A stretch of DNA of 64,000 nt from Spirometra erinaceieuropaei (GCA_902702965.1 CACRXP010000067.1:1079814-1143813); one strand, 5' to 3'; positions 1 to 12,227 are shown, counted from the stretch's first letter. Notes: a model not told the origin generated them from the sequence alone. Numbers and translations: made by a program.

Positions 1-1342
1 CCGCGTACTTTACATTTTAGTAGGACGAAGCCAAGAAAAAAATTGACACTTTTGGCCGTCTCTGGCACGTTATTAAAATATACTGATACTTTTCTACTAC
101 AGACACAAGAGCATGCCTTTTTCTCTATATTGCATCTATTTTCGCTATCTTTGCTCATTTTAGGGACCACATTTTGCGGTTATGAATGCATAACAGAGTG
201 GCTATTTAAGTACTGATTTTTTGCTGAAACTGCTTATATTTTGCTCGTTCCATTTCTAAATTACGTACATGCAGAAGGTAGACCGTACAAAAAGTAATGT
301 TTTTATGTTTAGAATTGAAAATAACTCCAGTGGTAGTCATTTCTTTGACAGTCTGTGTAATTTTCTTAATGGCAAACCAATTTCGGCCCATTTAAACGAG
401 GGATTTTCTATGTGCGTTATTACTGCATTTTAAGACATCAGTTTACAAGGGACTGCTTGCCTGATTTTTACAAATTCATAGAAATCTTGGTCCTTTAAAA
501 ATAACCTGTGTGCCAGCATACTAATTACTATGGTTGGTATTTGACCTCTAAAAATAGATAACACACCTGCTCTCTGGAAACAACCTTTGTGCTAGCAAGT
601 TGATTCTCACGGTTAGCAAAGGACAAAAAAATCAATTTTCAAGTGCGGTAAGCTCTATCTAGTAGAACTCCTGTAATTAAATTAATCTTCTCTCAAAGAA
701 GAACAGGCTCAGATGTGCGACCAAGGTCTAGGATAGGTATTGGCATAGGTAACTGCCCAAATACATTGCAACGTTCATTTTCGCCCAAATTTATTAACAA
801 GAAGAAAATTACATTTCCTTGAAGAGGCTGGACGAGTGAGCAAAATGCGCAACGTTTAAGATGACTGAAAATTCTCATGTCAGTGTATGCCATCAAATTT
901 CATAAGATATGCCACGCACCGAAGTTATGAGTCGCATTTGAAACGTTTTGATCAAAAAATGTCCGTTATTTCTCAGTAACAAAATAAGGCGGTGCCTTGG
1001 CCTTCAAGTCGTTCTGCCCTCGCCTCGAAACAAAACGGCCTGAGTCATTGACGTCCAAGATATGCGGCTCCTTGTCCATTCTGTTCAGATAAAATATGCA
1101 TTCATCGGCAAAGACGGTACGCCTAATTTTCTCTATTGATTGAAAAAACGACCAGGATTCTTCTCAGCTCCTTGCATCACTGAACCAAAACTCCTGCAGT
1201 CGAAGAACGCTGTATGGTTGAAGACGATGTTTCTTCAATGTTCTGTGTCCTGCGTGCTCAAAAGTGTCGCATTTTTGAGCACTCCGCTGGGCGCTCCTGT
1301 TTCCGTTAATTCGCATGGCAACGATCGGGTGAAGGACACCAA
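1..1342. other. No gene recognised
   Basis: AT-rich sequence with only short, unconserved open frames on both strands. I see no family motif, no splice-consistent exon and no obvious repeat ends. Confidence 0.5.
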
Positions 1343-1366
1343 ACACACACACACACACACACACAC
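1343..1366. repeat. (AC)n microsatellite
   Basis: About 12 uninterrupted AC dinucleotides. The Thr-His and Cys-Val tracts in overlapping open frames are translations of this repeat and not protein features. Confidence 0.9.
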
Positions 1367-1960
1367 GACCAACCAAAGGTGCCTGTCTTACGGGAAAGGT
1401 GGTTATGGGAGTTCTACGGGCGGGGCCTACGTATGCGTAGAGGAATGACAAAATAAGCATAGATAATTGGTAAATTCGTTTTTCTGTTTAATGCATATAC
1501 ATATGTATACTGCATACAACGGTCGCTTCTCAACTCTCCGAGTTAAGGTCATTGTAGATAATGCACCAGACCGTCTACAACAGACGACCCAGCCTTGTGC
1601 AATGAAACACCAAACCGAAATAATCGTATCGGACTAAAACCCACTTAAGTAGTAGGTATTCTTTGTATGCCACAGATGCTTGGGGTCCCTCACCCGATCC
1701 TTACCATTCGCATTTTTTACACACCACCACGATCACTCAGGTCGCCAGCCCTCCTCAGATCATAAACGATGCCTGGTTCCTAAAAAAAACGTTTGAGTCA
1801 CGATTCGAAGTAAAATTGCAAGTGACTGAGCACACCCGCTCAAATGTCTGGAAGTGAACTTACGTGTGACCTCACTGTGTGGCTTCAGACGTCCTTAATG
1901 CGAAAGGCTACTTGTCGGATGCTACCAGCGGATGCCAATTTCGTTGAGTTTTGCTCGAGG
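1367..1960. other. No gene recognised
   Basis: Unassigned sequence between the AC microsatellite and the first copy of dispersed repeat C. No coding or repeat signal is evident. Confidence 0.5.
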
Positions 1961-2142
1961 CTGCCCTCCAGGTGACGAGGCTGGGCGGCCTGGTTAATGG
2001 ACAGTCATCTCTGCTGGGAGGGGACTAAAGTGCACGCTTGCACGAGTGCACGCACGCACGCACCTGTGCGCACGTGAGCACTTGGTGCGTGCGTGCAACC
2101 AGTTAATGGGTACAGGACCCTGCGGCACTTGGACGGCAGCCG
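1961..2142 (+). repeat. Dispersed repeat C, copy 1
   Basis: Starts CTGCCCTCCAGGTGACGAGG, contains an ACGC-rich stretch (CACGCACGCACGCACC) followed by GTGAGCACTTGGTGCG, and ends near GGACGGCAGCCG. A second copy in the same orientation lies at 5038-5205. The two copies flank the nested foldback complex almost exactly. Function unknown. Confidence 0.7.
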
Positions 2143-2793
2143 CTCACGATTATCATGCGGCATAGTCCTATAGTATTTCACACTCGCCAGGATGTCAGCT
2201 TTTGGACGCGCTTCTTTTGGCCCACCTAAAAAAACCACACTCGGAAAAAATGGACTACTGAAGTAGCATGCATTTTTAACATTGATTTCCGATAGTCCTG
2301 TAAATTCAAACATACTATATAGGAAACATGAAAAAATGTGATTTTTTAACGCGTTTGGTAGAACATTACATTATCTTCACATTTTATTCCCGAAAAAAGG
2401 ATATATTTGGGTTTTGAAAAGGTTTACCTATTTCCGAACAATTTTGGGCCTAACCAGCCGTTGCATTGGCGATTAGCGATTTCAGACTACAAAATGCATG
2501 CTTTCCTCGTGAGGAAAATCATATATTCTTATGTGCCTTTAGGAAGAGACCATGTGGGGTTCATTAATGTTTCGCAATGGATAAGGACTATGTCGTACAA
2601 TTCATTGATAAACGGACTTGTGCAATGCTGTATGCATGGACATCGCATAGTCTTAAAAATCTCAAAATTGGAACGTTTTTTACAACCGAAAGATAACTCT
2701 TCCTAGGATATATAATGTATAACCAATAAGATTTTCTGTCAAACAAGTAGAAGAAAGCACACATTTATGTATTTTTTGTATAAAATATACTTT

Positions 2794-4782
2794 CAGTAAT
2801 TGGGCTAACTCGTGAAATGTCAACCGGAATTTCGAAATGCGTTCCCGTTTCGAAAAGATTAATTAAGTAGGGTTGTGGAACTAATCATTTTGCAGCATAA
2901 TTCTATAATAATCCAGTTATCTCAGGGTGCTGGCTTTTGAATAAACTTCTTTCTGATTGCATGCAGGAACTACACTTTGTAACAAATGACTGCATAAGTA
3001 GCATGCATGTTTATCATTGCTTTGCGATACCCATAAAAGTCCAATTATATTTCACGTCAAACATGCATAAAAATATTCATTCTTTCACTCATTCGGTAAA
3101 ATACTACGTAGTCTTCCAATTTTATACTCGAAGAAAGGGTCTGCTTTGGTTTTCAAAACGTATCCAATTCCCGAATAATTTTGAAACCGACCTGCCGTTA
3201 CAATTTCATTTAGGGTTTTTAAACTACAAGCCGCATATTTTCCGCGTATGGGAAACCACACATTTCTCTATGGTATTAAGAGGAGACCATGTGGGGTTCA
3301 TAATATTTAGCAGTGGATTTGAGACATATTGTTAACTTTACAAGCCATATTAGTAAATGCACAGACATGACGCTTTAGGTATTGCCATTTCACGGTATTA
3401 AAAATCGCACAATTAGAAACTTTTTAAAACCGAATAATAGCCTTCATTTAAGTAGACAATCGGAAGAAGACGTAATTTTCTACCGACTGAGTGAAAGAAT
3501 GAATATTTTTATGAATGCTTCCCATTAAATATACAGTGCGTGACCGATCTCATGAAATGTTGGCCGAAATCCTGAAATTTGTTTTCGATTAGGAAGGATT
3601 ACTTAGGTGGGGTTGTAATTTTGATTAGTATGCAGCGTAATCTTATAGCATCTCGGACTCAGCAGGATCTCCGCTTTTGGATGCACTCCTTTTTGACCGT
3701 CTACAGAAACCGTGATCTGCAAAAAATGACTACTTATGTAGCATGTATTTTTCTTATTAATTTTCGATGATCTTACAAACTCAAATATATTTTATAGAAA
3801 ACGTGCACAAGAACATGCCTTCTTTTACTCGTTTGATAGAAAATCACATTGTCCTCATATTTTATATTTGAAGAAAATGTATATTTAGATTTTAAAAAAT
3901 TTTCTAATTATGGGATTTTCAAGACCGCGCGATCTCCATGTATACAACATCGTACATGTCCGCTTACCAAGGCTTCTCAGGAAATGTACAACACCGTCCG
4001 GGTCCATCGCAAAATTTTATAAACTTTCCATGGTATCTTCTTAAAGGCATAGAGGAATATATGATTTTCCTTACGCGGAAAACATGCACCTTGTTGATTG
4101 AAATCGCTGAACACTGATGCAATGGCAGACCCAGCTCAAAATTATTCGGGAATTGGAAAACTTTTTTAAAACCTAAATATACACATTTTTTTCAAATAAC
4201 AAATATGAGGACAATGTGATTTTCTATCAAACGAGTAAAAGAAGGCATATTATTGTGCACGTTTTCTATAAAATATATTTGAAATTGTAAGACCATCGAA
4301 AATTATTACGAAAAATACATACCTCATAAGTAGTCATTTTTTGCAGATCGCGGTTTCTGCAGACGGTCAGAAAGAAGTGCATCCAAAAGCGGAGGTCCTG
4401 CTGAGTCCGAAATGCTATAAGATTACGCTGCATACTAATCAAAATTACGACCCCACCTACGTAATCCTTCCTAATCGAAAACACATTTCAGGATTTCGAC
4501 CAACATTTCATGTGATCGGTCACGCACTGTAATTGAATCTTTAAGGGCATCGAAAACCAATGAGAAAATCGCATGCCACCTAAGCAATCATTTTTGCAGA
4601 CTAAAGTTGTTGCATACAATCGGAAAGAAATTTATTCGAAAGCCGGCACCCTGAGATAACTGGATTATTATAGAATTATGCTACAAAATGATTAGTTCCA
4701 CAACTTTACTTAATTAATCTTTTCGAAACGGGAACACATTTCGGAATTTCGGCTGACATTTCATGAGTTAACACACCTACGG
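2794..4782. mobile_element. Foldback element B1, inserted in A2 and interrupted by A1
   Basis: The left end CAGTAATTGGGCTAACTCGTG and right end CATGAGTTAACACACCTACGG are imperfect inverted repeats of the family B termini (compare copies at 17334 and 47149). Arms include GATTAATTAAGTAGGGTTG and its complement CTTAATTAATCTTTTCG near 4712. It is split by A1 at 3534-4529, and the B right arm resumes at AATTGAATCTTTAAGGGCATCG. The TA target duplication is clear on the right and degenerate on the left. No protein is encoded. Confidence 0.75.
3534..4529. mobile_element. Foldback element A1 (complete), inserted in B1
   Basis: Complete 996-bp palindromic element. It begins CAGTGCGTGACCGATCTCATG and ends in the near-perfect inverse ...CATGTGATCGGTCACGCACTG, with TA immediately outside both ends (3532-3533, 4530-4531). 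The arms are complementary for roughly 430-480 bp, so both strands carry almost the same translated open frame (3579-3770 + and 4266-4484 -), which marks these frames as artefacts of the palindrome. As the innermost insertion of the nest it is the youngest. A transcript could fold into a long hairpin (inference). Confidence 0.85.
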
Positions 4783-5037
4783 TAAATTTACAAGACCATC
4801 AAAACTCAACGCGAAAAATGAATGTATTTCTCACCGAACGTGGTTTCTGCAGGAGGGCGAAAAGAAGTGCATTCAAAAGCCGACATCCTAACGAGTCTGA
4901 AATACTATAGGACCACGGCGCATGATAACCAGTATTCAAGTTTAACCTAAGTAATCCTTCCAACTCGAAAACACATTTCAGAATTTCGGCCAACATTTCA
5001 TGAGATCGGTCAGGCACTGTATGCACACTGCGACGAC

Positions 5038-5205
5038 GCTGCCCTCTAGTTGACCTGGTTCATGGACAGCAATCTTTGCTGAGAAGGCACTAAAGCTGCA
5101 CGTACGCACGCACGCACGCGTATGCACATGAGCACTTGGTGCGTCGTGCGTGCGTGCGACCAGTTCATGGATAAAGAACCCTGTGGCACTTGTATGGCAG
5201 CCGAA
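5038..5205 (+). repeat. Dispersed repeat C, copy 2
   Basis: Same order of blocks as 1961-2142: CTGCCCTCTAG start, GGACAGCAATCTTTGCTGAG, an ACGC-rich run, GAGCACTTGGTGCG, ACCAGTTCATGG and the TATGGCAGCCG end. It is directly downstream of the A2 right terminus. Confidence 0.7.
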
Positions 5206-5230
5206 GTACCCGTGTGTGGTGAGGGCTGAG

Positions 5231-6076
5231 AAAAACAACCTGCTGGCTTTTTGGAGCACTGACGGACCGCGTCGAAAACAAGTCAGTAAAAGTACAACCA
5301 GGACTTCGTGCATTTGGCCAGACCGTTTCGACCGACCCTTGAAATTGTGACTGGCATTTGCATGTCGAAAGTCCAAACGTTAGCTCCACCCATTTGAACG
5401 AATGGACAGTGTTCAAATGTCGCCCGTCGGACGTAGTTTACTTGTAAAACTACCCAGCGAAAATGAACGCAAGTATTTCGCAGAATATGTCGAGGATTAC
5501 AGTCTCAGCTTCCAAGTCTAAATGAAATTAATAAATGCAACTCGGCCTAATTTACCTCCCTCCAGCACTTGTATTTTAAACTACTGCGTCCAGTTTTTGT
5601 ATAAAAATTATGCTTGCATTTTTAGCTCTTTGAGAAAATGTTCAGTAACGATAGAGTATAGAACCCACAAGCAGATGGCAACTCCGAATTTATATTCTAA
5701 AGTTCGGTGTGAATTTAAACACTATTTATTATTCACCGGTCCTTTGGTTTGAAATTACCCTTACTTCCTGTCTGAATGTAAACTTACCAGCGTCTCTTTA
5801 TTCAAAGTCCGCTATTTTTTCTAAAGAAATGCTTTTTGTTTGTTTTTTTTTAAATTATCGCGCTCACCTTTGCCAAATGGCAGCGTACGATAAGGCTTTC
5901 GCTGAAATTTTATTTATTTTCTGTGTCTTCTTGCACTCTAAAGTGCAAATAAACACGGTACCAGAGCATGCTAATTCGGTCGACTGTTTTGGAAGGAATA
6001 TTGCAGTATTGATTTGTGGTTCGAGAATGCAGCTATTAAGCCGATGATTCTGGCCTTGGTCTCGACAGGGGTGGAC
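5231..6076 (+). repeat. Large tandem repeat, unit 1
   Basis: Shares ordered blocks with the next unit: GAGCACTGACGGACCGCGTC, GAAAACAAGTCAGTAAAAGT, AGAATATGTCGAGGATTACA, TTTGAGAAAATGTTCAG and, at its end, TCTCGACAGGGGTGGACTG. Unit length is about 850 bp. Short open frames inside have no recognisable product. Confidence 0.65.
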
Positions 6077-6079
6077 TGA

Positions 6080-6715
6080 AAGGGCGGGCTTTTTCCGAGC
6101 ACTGACTGACCCCGTCGAAAACAAGTCAGTAAAAGTACAACCAGGGCTTCGTGTACTTGACTAGACCATTTTGACTGATCCTTGAAATGGGGCGGGTGAC
6201 ATTTGCATGTTGAAAGTCATAACGATAGCCCCACCTAATTCGAGGGTAAAAGTCGCCATCAGGTGTTTTTTACTCGCACAATTACATAAAAACAATGTTC
6301 CGCTAGTTTTTACATCATGGGATAAACACAAGGGTCTGTAGAATATGTCGAGGGTTACATTTTCAGGTTCCAAGTTCAACGGAAACTAATTAACGCAACT
6401 CAACTCAACCTAGCTTTCCAGAACTTGTACCTGGAACTATGGGGTCCATGGTTTATCCAAAATTTAGGCCTGAACTTTACTAACTTTTGAGAAAATTTTC
6501 AAGAAGAGGCTCTTTTGTTAATTGATGCTTCCTGAAATGCAAACAAACGCGGAGTCGTCAGCAGTCCTGACATGTCTCTAACAGGAAGCTCTAGTTCTGT
6601 CCCATGTTTTGAAAGAAATATTGCAGTCGTAATTTGAGGCCTAGGTTTTCAGCCATTAAAACGGATGATTCTGACCAAATCATCGCCTTGGTTTCGACAG
6701 GGGTGGACTGCAGAG
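6080..6715 (+). repeat. Large tandem repeat, unit 2
   Basis: Head-to-tail diverged copy of the preceding unit: GAGCACTGACTGACCCCGTC, GAAAACAAGTCAGTAAAAGT, AGAATATGTCGAGGGTTACA, TTTTGAGAAAATTTTCA and the closing TTTCGACAGGGGTGGACTG. It is about 200 bp shorter, mainly between the third and last blocks. Confidence 0.65.
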
Positions 6716-8252
6716 ACGTCATCGACCATCCGCGCCATGTTTCAGGTTGCCCTAGAAACGCCAGATGATAGTAAAAAACGGTTGGCATAGGAGACAACGC
6801 ACCATGGCTGGTTGGAAGTTTTTAACTAGAGTTAAACTACCAGCCAGCTCAGATGGTATCTTTTGAAAGCGTTTTTTTCAATGAGAGTAAGCTGGTTCAT
6901 ACCAATTCTCAGCATGCTTGAAAGAAGATATGCAGGCTCAACTGATTTAACTGTGGGCCCAGAACCGTAAAAAAATGCGAATCTTGCATTTAGTTAAAAT
7001 TCGATCGTGTAAAATTAACGCGAAAGATGATTCTGTTCGACCAACATTGTCTGAACAGGAAGTCATCGGGACTGCGGGTGAAGTAAATGCAGACATACGC
7101 TCGCAAATATCGTCCGCTTAAATAACTTAGTTAACAACGTAGGTCCAGAAAGCGAGGTAAATTTGTTTGTAGTGTTTTACGAAGTGTGGAGCCCATGCAC
7201 TTGCCTGGCTTTAGTGAGTGAAGCACTCATCAACATATTTCCGACGCCTCGACTGGGTTTCCTAGGATCTTCGCTGAGAGTATGGTGATTCGGACATCAA
7301 AATCCTTCATTGTTGTCTCGCGCAATGTACCCAATCTTTTTTAGACGAGGGATCTGTGTCTTTATTGGTCGTCCCACGTAACCGCTGAGCGAGTTTTAGA
7401 CGGCTAAAAGGCTATTCCTCGTGAGGCGTAACTTGGTTTCAGTTTCAGTAACGTTTGGTTTGTATTATTGTCTGAAGTCCGTTAAATGTGAGTGTTGGCA
7501 TTCAATTCGTCTCCCTTAGAAACTGAGATCGCACCAATTATCCATAGACAGACTACTGTACAGCACATTTAGTAGTGTCGATGATTTTAACACTTGGAAA
7601 AGCTCGTTTACCTATCTGGTTTCGAAAACTTTGCCAATCTAAAACTATTTGATGTTTCTATTTTCGAATTTTTGATATAATTCGGTTCCTTGTATCAAAT
7701 AGGGAGTTCAAAGTTTCATAACCTGTGTTTCCCTCAAATAAACTGAAACTAAATCTGAAAATAAAAACGGAAACTCAGTCACGGCACGATATTTCATATT
7801 CATCAACAGTGCTCGTAGCCGGTTTTGAGGTCGAGAACTTTGCTCTTAAAGCCCTTAGATGCTGACAAGAACTGGCCGTGAGCAGAAATGCTTGAGAGGA
7901 ATGTGACTGGTGAACTGGGGGGGAGGAAGGATGGCGGAGTAGGGGTCAAACGATGGCATGGAGAAGAGCGGAGATAGCTGATTGATGGTAGAAGTTCAGA
8001 ACGGGTTGTTGGCAGTAGCCAACGGTCTGGGCGTTCGTAGGTCCTCTCAGTATACATCAAAGTTAGCATGCGGGCCAAATCCGTTGCCGCATGATCAGAC
8101 CGCATGCAGCTGATTAAGATGCCTGTTTGCAGTCGTGTCATAAGTGTAGTGGGTGAGAGACGTGATTAGGAACCCTCCCGTAACAGAAGTTGCGTTGAGT
8201 TAAATTTCAGGAAGGGTACGTATTCCAGTATATTAACTGCAATGTCAACATT
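6716..8252. other. No gene recognised
   Basis: Moderately AT-rich, scattered short frames only (the longest is about 112 codons on the minus strand at 7803-8141, low-complexity and unrecognised). No repeat ends seen. Confidence 0.5.
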
Positions 8253-8318
8253 AAACCTAACTCACACCCTAAGCCTGACCATAACCTTATCGTAGTCCTA
8301 ACTTTAACCCTGACCCTA
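8253..8318. repeat. Degenerate telomere-like CCCTAA tract
   Basis: A run of near-hexamers (AACCTAACTC, ACCCTAAGCC, TGACCATAACC, TTTAACCCTGACCCT) resembles a decayed interstitial (CCCTAA)n array. The flanks are not obviously subtelomeric. Confidence 0.4.
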
Positions 8319-9479
8319 TGTTCACCGTAATCTTCCAGGAGTTTTGGCGGAAACCAATTTGTATTGCGGGAAGGGGAATTTTATTCCTGTGTCCTCGTGG
8401 GAAGGACAGATTCCAGATTCTGGAAAACGACCTTTTGTTCCCTCGGTTTAAGATCAACCAGTGGATGCCGGAACTCGAAACGAATGACTTCCTAGTCAAG
8501 CGGCGTCTTTTTATCGGTTACATCCGACGAAGAGAACACGAGTCAGTGTGGCTGATATCGATATTAGTCGCCCTCCTAGGAAGGAGTTCCCTACGACGAG
8601 GCACTTGGTGTACGCGTCCACTTGGTTAATCATATGAGACCTCAAGTACGTCGGCTTGCCTAGTAGCCCAGGCGCTATCACAGTCAGAACATGAGCGGCA
8701 AGTTCGAAAAAAAGTACGGCATAAATAACCTCAAAAGTTATAAATACATCCATCCTCTTTGGAAGTTGAATAAGTCAGGAGAGAAGAGGAAATCAGAGCG
8801 ATAATCGTAAATACATCAACACACTCACAGGCACTACTGACAGGCGCACGTTTATCCAGGTCACTTTAAGTTGATTAGTTTTCGTTACCGTGTTTTGTCT
8901 TATCGAACCATCTGAAGGAATTTCCAGGATTAAACCCACCGTTACTGCTTCGAGTATCCTGACCGTCGTTTGATTGTCTCTCAGTTGACGTTTGTTTTCT
9001 AGTTTTTAGCCCTTGGTGTCTGTTCTCGGGGAATTTGTTAACTTGGAGGTGGGTCCTATGAATCCTCTTTGCAGTGGATTGATTCAAAGGCAGTAATATA
9101 CCTTCCCTCCCCCACGAATCGTTTTATATTCGGAATGGCCAACATCGAAGTCTGTGCGTTTTCAGTCATGTTGATATTTTATTTATTGGGACAGCTGTTT
9201 ACTCTCACTCTTGTCGAATATTTCGAATGCGGGCTGTGACTTTCGAAGCAAGTTAGAATGTCTGAATTTGACGAAAGTTATTAAACAAGCCAACTGTAGA
9301 GTTGAGAACAGGTGGCGGTTATCATACGTTGTAGTGGATGGCGTATCTTATGAGACGTTAAGCGAAATTTATAAATGCGCTTGCGGCTAAAAGTGATTAC
9401 TTTAAGTGGACTTGTGTTATTCGGTGAAAAGCAGCATTATTTAAAAAATTTCGTCTAAAACAGGATCCTAACTCTTGAA
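8319..9479. other. No gene recognised
   Basis: Two short overlapping frames at 8287-8629 on opposite strands have no family resemblance. Nothing else is supported. Confidence 0.5.
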
Positions 9480-9720
9480 TGTGCGTTTTTTGCAGACGCC
9501 TGCAAAAACGACAATTGCTGAAACGATGGGTGTTTAATTACTGTGTGTTTTTACCATTAATTTTCGATACCCATATGGAGTCAAACATACTTTGTAGAAA
9601 TAATAGACGAAAATACCCATCCTTTCTCTGATTTTGCTATAGAACACATGTTTGGAAAGACCCTTTCTTCTGTTCATTCTGTGGCAGATTGCGACTTCTT
9701 CGTGATGTCTTCTCAAAGGG
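9480..9720. repeat. Old foldback-arm fragment
   Basis: Block order GCAGACGCCTGCAAAAACG, ACCATTAATTTTCGATACCC, GAGTCAAACATACTTTGTAG matches the mid-arm of the foldback families at low identity. No termini are preserved. Confidence 0.4.
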
Positions 9721-10667
9721 ACGGCACTTTCTGATTTGAAGAAAGCTGAACGTGAGTAACTGGAATGGCCATTTCTGGGTAGTTATCCGCAGCCCAGCCT
9801 TTCTGCACCTGACTCTCGTAGACGATGGGACGCAAAAAAGTGGTAATCGACAAGCAGGTGATCCGTTCGGTATAACTCGAATGTTGTGTATTCCATTTCA
9901 GGCGTTTTAGTAAGTCCTTTCCTGTGTCAGAATCTGTTTCTGATATTTATCCGATTAAGCAGACATCGCAGACTTTCGCCAGGTGAATTATACTTCCCTT
10001 CAGGTCTATTGACTTTATTCAAGTAGATTGCGAGGCGGTCAGTCGCCATTGTTTAAACAAATGTTAAATTCCTCTCATTTTACGTCATCTACAGGTGGAA
10101 GGTCCACTTCAAGAAGGTTAGGGTTTAGAACCCAAAAATCAATATTTCACCTCTTTACGAAGGTGGGGCTCTCAATGAACAGAGTCTTTAGTATTTTCGG
10201 TGTCCCGCATAAGGCGCTGCACAATGCGGGACCGAGATAGCCCGCCAGTAGTACTTTGAAGGCGCCCGCTTAATTTGGAATGACCGTTACCCATGCACGT
10301 GCCGATTACCATCTCTTTCGGTAAAGTCCATTTACACAGGGCGACTTTTGGCATTTGTTGGTGTTTGTTGCAAGACTATAGTGCAGGCCATTAAAAGTAC
10401 ACGAATATGCGCAAAAGTACTTTCTGGAGAGGTGTGTGTGTGTGTGTCTTGTTTAGAAACATGCTCAGAATTCCAGGGCAGTGGAAAAAAAAGGCAGCTG
10501 TTTCGGTCACCTTCCTGTTTTCTGTAGTATGGCTACTCTCACGACTCAGGATTCCAATTAAATATGCTTGGTCTCGTCTTAAACATCCCACATTATGCTA
10601 AATGATAATCAGTGTTGCAGTACCACCCAAATAATCCAGATTTTCGGCGAACAGTTCATCGTACATA
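9721..10667. other. No gene; short SINE-like stretch and (GT)n
   Basis: GGAATGGCCATTTCTGG near 9765 resembles the start of the SINE-like repeat seen at 39160 and 49487. A short (GT)8 tract lies at 10432-10447. No gene is visible. Confidence 0.4.
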
Positions 10668-11657
10668 CAGTGTGTTACCGATCTCATGAAATGTTGGCTG
10701 AAATTCTGAAATGCGTTTTCGATTAGGAAGGATTACTTGGGCGCGGTTGTAATACTGATTATCTTGCGGAATAATTCTATAAAATTTCGTACTCGGCAGG
10801 ATGTCAGATTTTGAATACATTGCTTTTCACTCTCCTATAGAAACCGTACTCGGTAAAAAAAATGACTACTTAAGTAGCATGCATTTTTCCCATTGATTTT
10901 CGATGGTTTTGCAAATTCAATTATATCTTATAGAAACCATAAACAAAAATATGCTTTCTTTAAGTCAATTAATAGAGAATCACGTCTTCTTTATATGTCG
11001 TACTCAAAGACGGAGTATAATTAGGTTTCAAAGAAGTTTCCAATTATGAGATTTTTTAAGATCGCGCAATTTCCATTCACATGGCATCGTACCTGACCGT
11101 TTACCACAGCTCCTCATGAAATGTACAACATAGTCCGCATCCATTGCAAAATTTTATGGACTCTGTATGATATCTTTTTAAAGGCATAGAAAAATATGCG
11201 ATTTTCTTTACGCGGAACGCATGCACCTTGTAGACTGAAATCACTGAACGTTATTGCAACGAATGATCAGGCTCCAAATTATTCGGCAATCAGAAAGCGT
11301 TTTTAAAATCTAATTATACTCCTTCCAAAGTATCAAATATAAAGGAGACGTGATTCTCTATTTAATGACTGAGAGAAAGCATATTTTGTTCGTCGTTTCT
11401 ATAAAATATATTTGAATCTGCAAGACCATCGAAAATCAATGGGAAAAATGCATGCTACTTAAGTAGTCATTTTTTACCAAGTACGGTTTTTATAGGGGGT
11501 CGAAAAGCAGTGCATTCAAAAGCCGACATCCGGGCGAGTTTGAAATATTATAGAATTATGCCGCAAGGTAATCAGTATTACAACCGCGCCCAAGTAATCC
11601 TTCCTAATCGAAAACGCATTTCAGAATTTTCGCCAACATTTCATGAGATCGGTTGTA
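10668..11657. mobile_element. Foldback element A3
   Basis: Left end CAGTGTGTTACCGATCTCATG preceded by TA. Right arm ends CAACATTTCATGAGATCGGT and then breaks off into TGTATGTG, so the last ~8 terminal bases are lost. Each arm carries CTACTTAAGTAGCATGCA or its complement (about 10868 and 11455). Confidence 0.8.
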
Positions 11658-12223
11658 TGTGTCTATGTGTTGGTTGTGCATCCAAGTTTTAGTGCCAGTG
11701 AGGCCACTGTACAAAGGAGCCGTTGCAGCTTGACTCTCTGCTTTGGGAGGACCACGTTATTCCTTCGATTCACAGCCTTCAAAGTAAAGGCTTTATTGCT
11801 TCTTGGTGGGAAGATGTGCCGACATACCGTGGAGACGGAGGGTCCGGGGCCGAGCCCTCTCTCCCTCGCTCTCACTTCCCTCCCTTTGCTGTCCCAGCCG
11901 GTCAGCTTTGGGATCGTGCGCAAGTGGCCAGCGGAGCTCAGTTGATATTCTACGCGTACCACACACGGGATCCCCGAAAAAACGCCAGGTTTTCTAACAA
12001 GGGGTAGGCGGATCGAATCTCACATACGCCAGAGTAGAATAGGGGCTCAATTAAAAAGGAGCCGTTGTAACCGTACGCTTCGTCTATCAGTCAGGCAATA
12101 CACACAAATACACGCTGGGTCGACCGTGAGGTCCGAGTTATCTCGTCAGCTAGCAGTGCATCGCGATAGATTTAAGCTCATCAGATTACGCATATTGTGG
12201 ACTATGCGTTGAGAGTCGGCATT

Positions 12224-12227
<4 letters not shown>
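11658..12227. other. No gene recognised
   Basis: Several overlapping frames of 60-100 codons on both strands (11643-12007) compete with each other. None shows a conserved motif or splice context. Confidence 0.45.

Larger units (their letters stand above)
2147..5019. mobile_element. Foldback element A2 (left end missing), interrupted by B1
   Basis: Outermost member of a three-level nest. Left-arm sequence starts around GATTATCATGCGGCATAG with the terminal ~110 bp absent. The element runs through GACTACTGAAGTAGCATGCA and its centre to about 2793, is interrupted by B1, and resumes at 4785 (ATTTACAAGACCATC). It ends in AACATTTCATGAGATCGGTC...CACTG followed by TA. The pieces on either side of B1 are consecutive parts of the family A right arm. 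It has no coding capacity; arm-length open frames are translated repeat. Classing the family as Tc1/mariner-like MITEs, from CAGT ends and TA sites, is inference. Confidence 0.75.

Noticed and set aside
3579..4484. Mirror-image open frames MFSIRKDY... on both strands
   Set aside because: The near-identical proteins on opposite strands come from the inverted arms of foldback A1. They are not genes.
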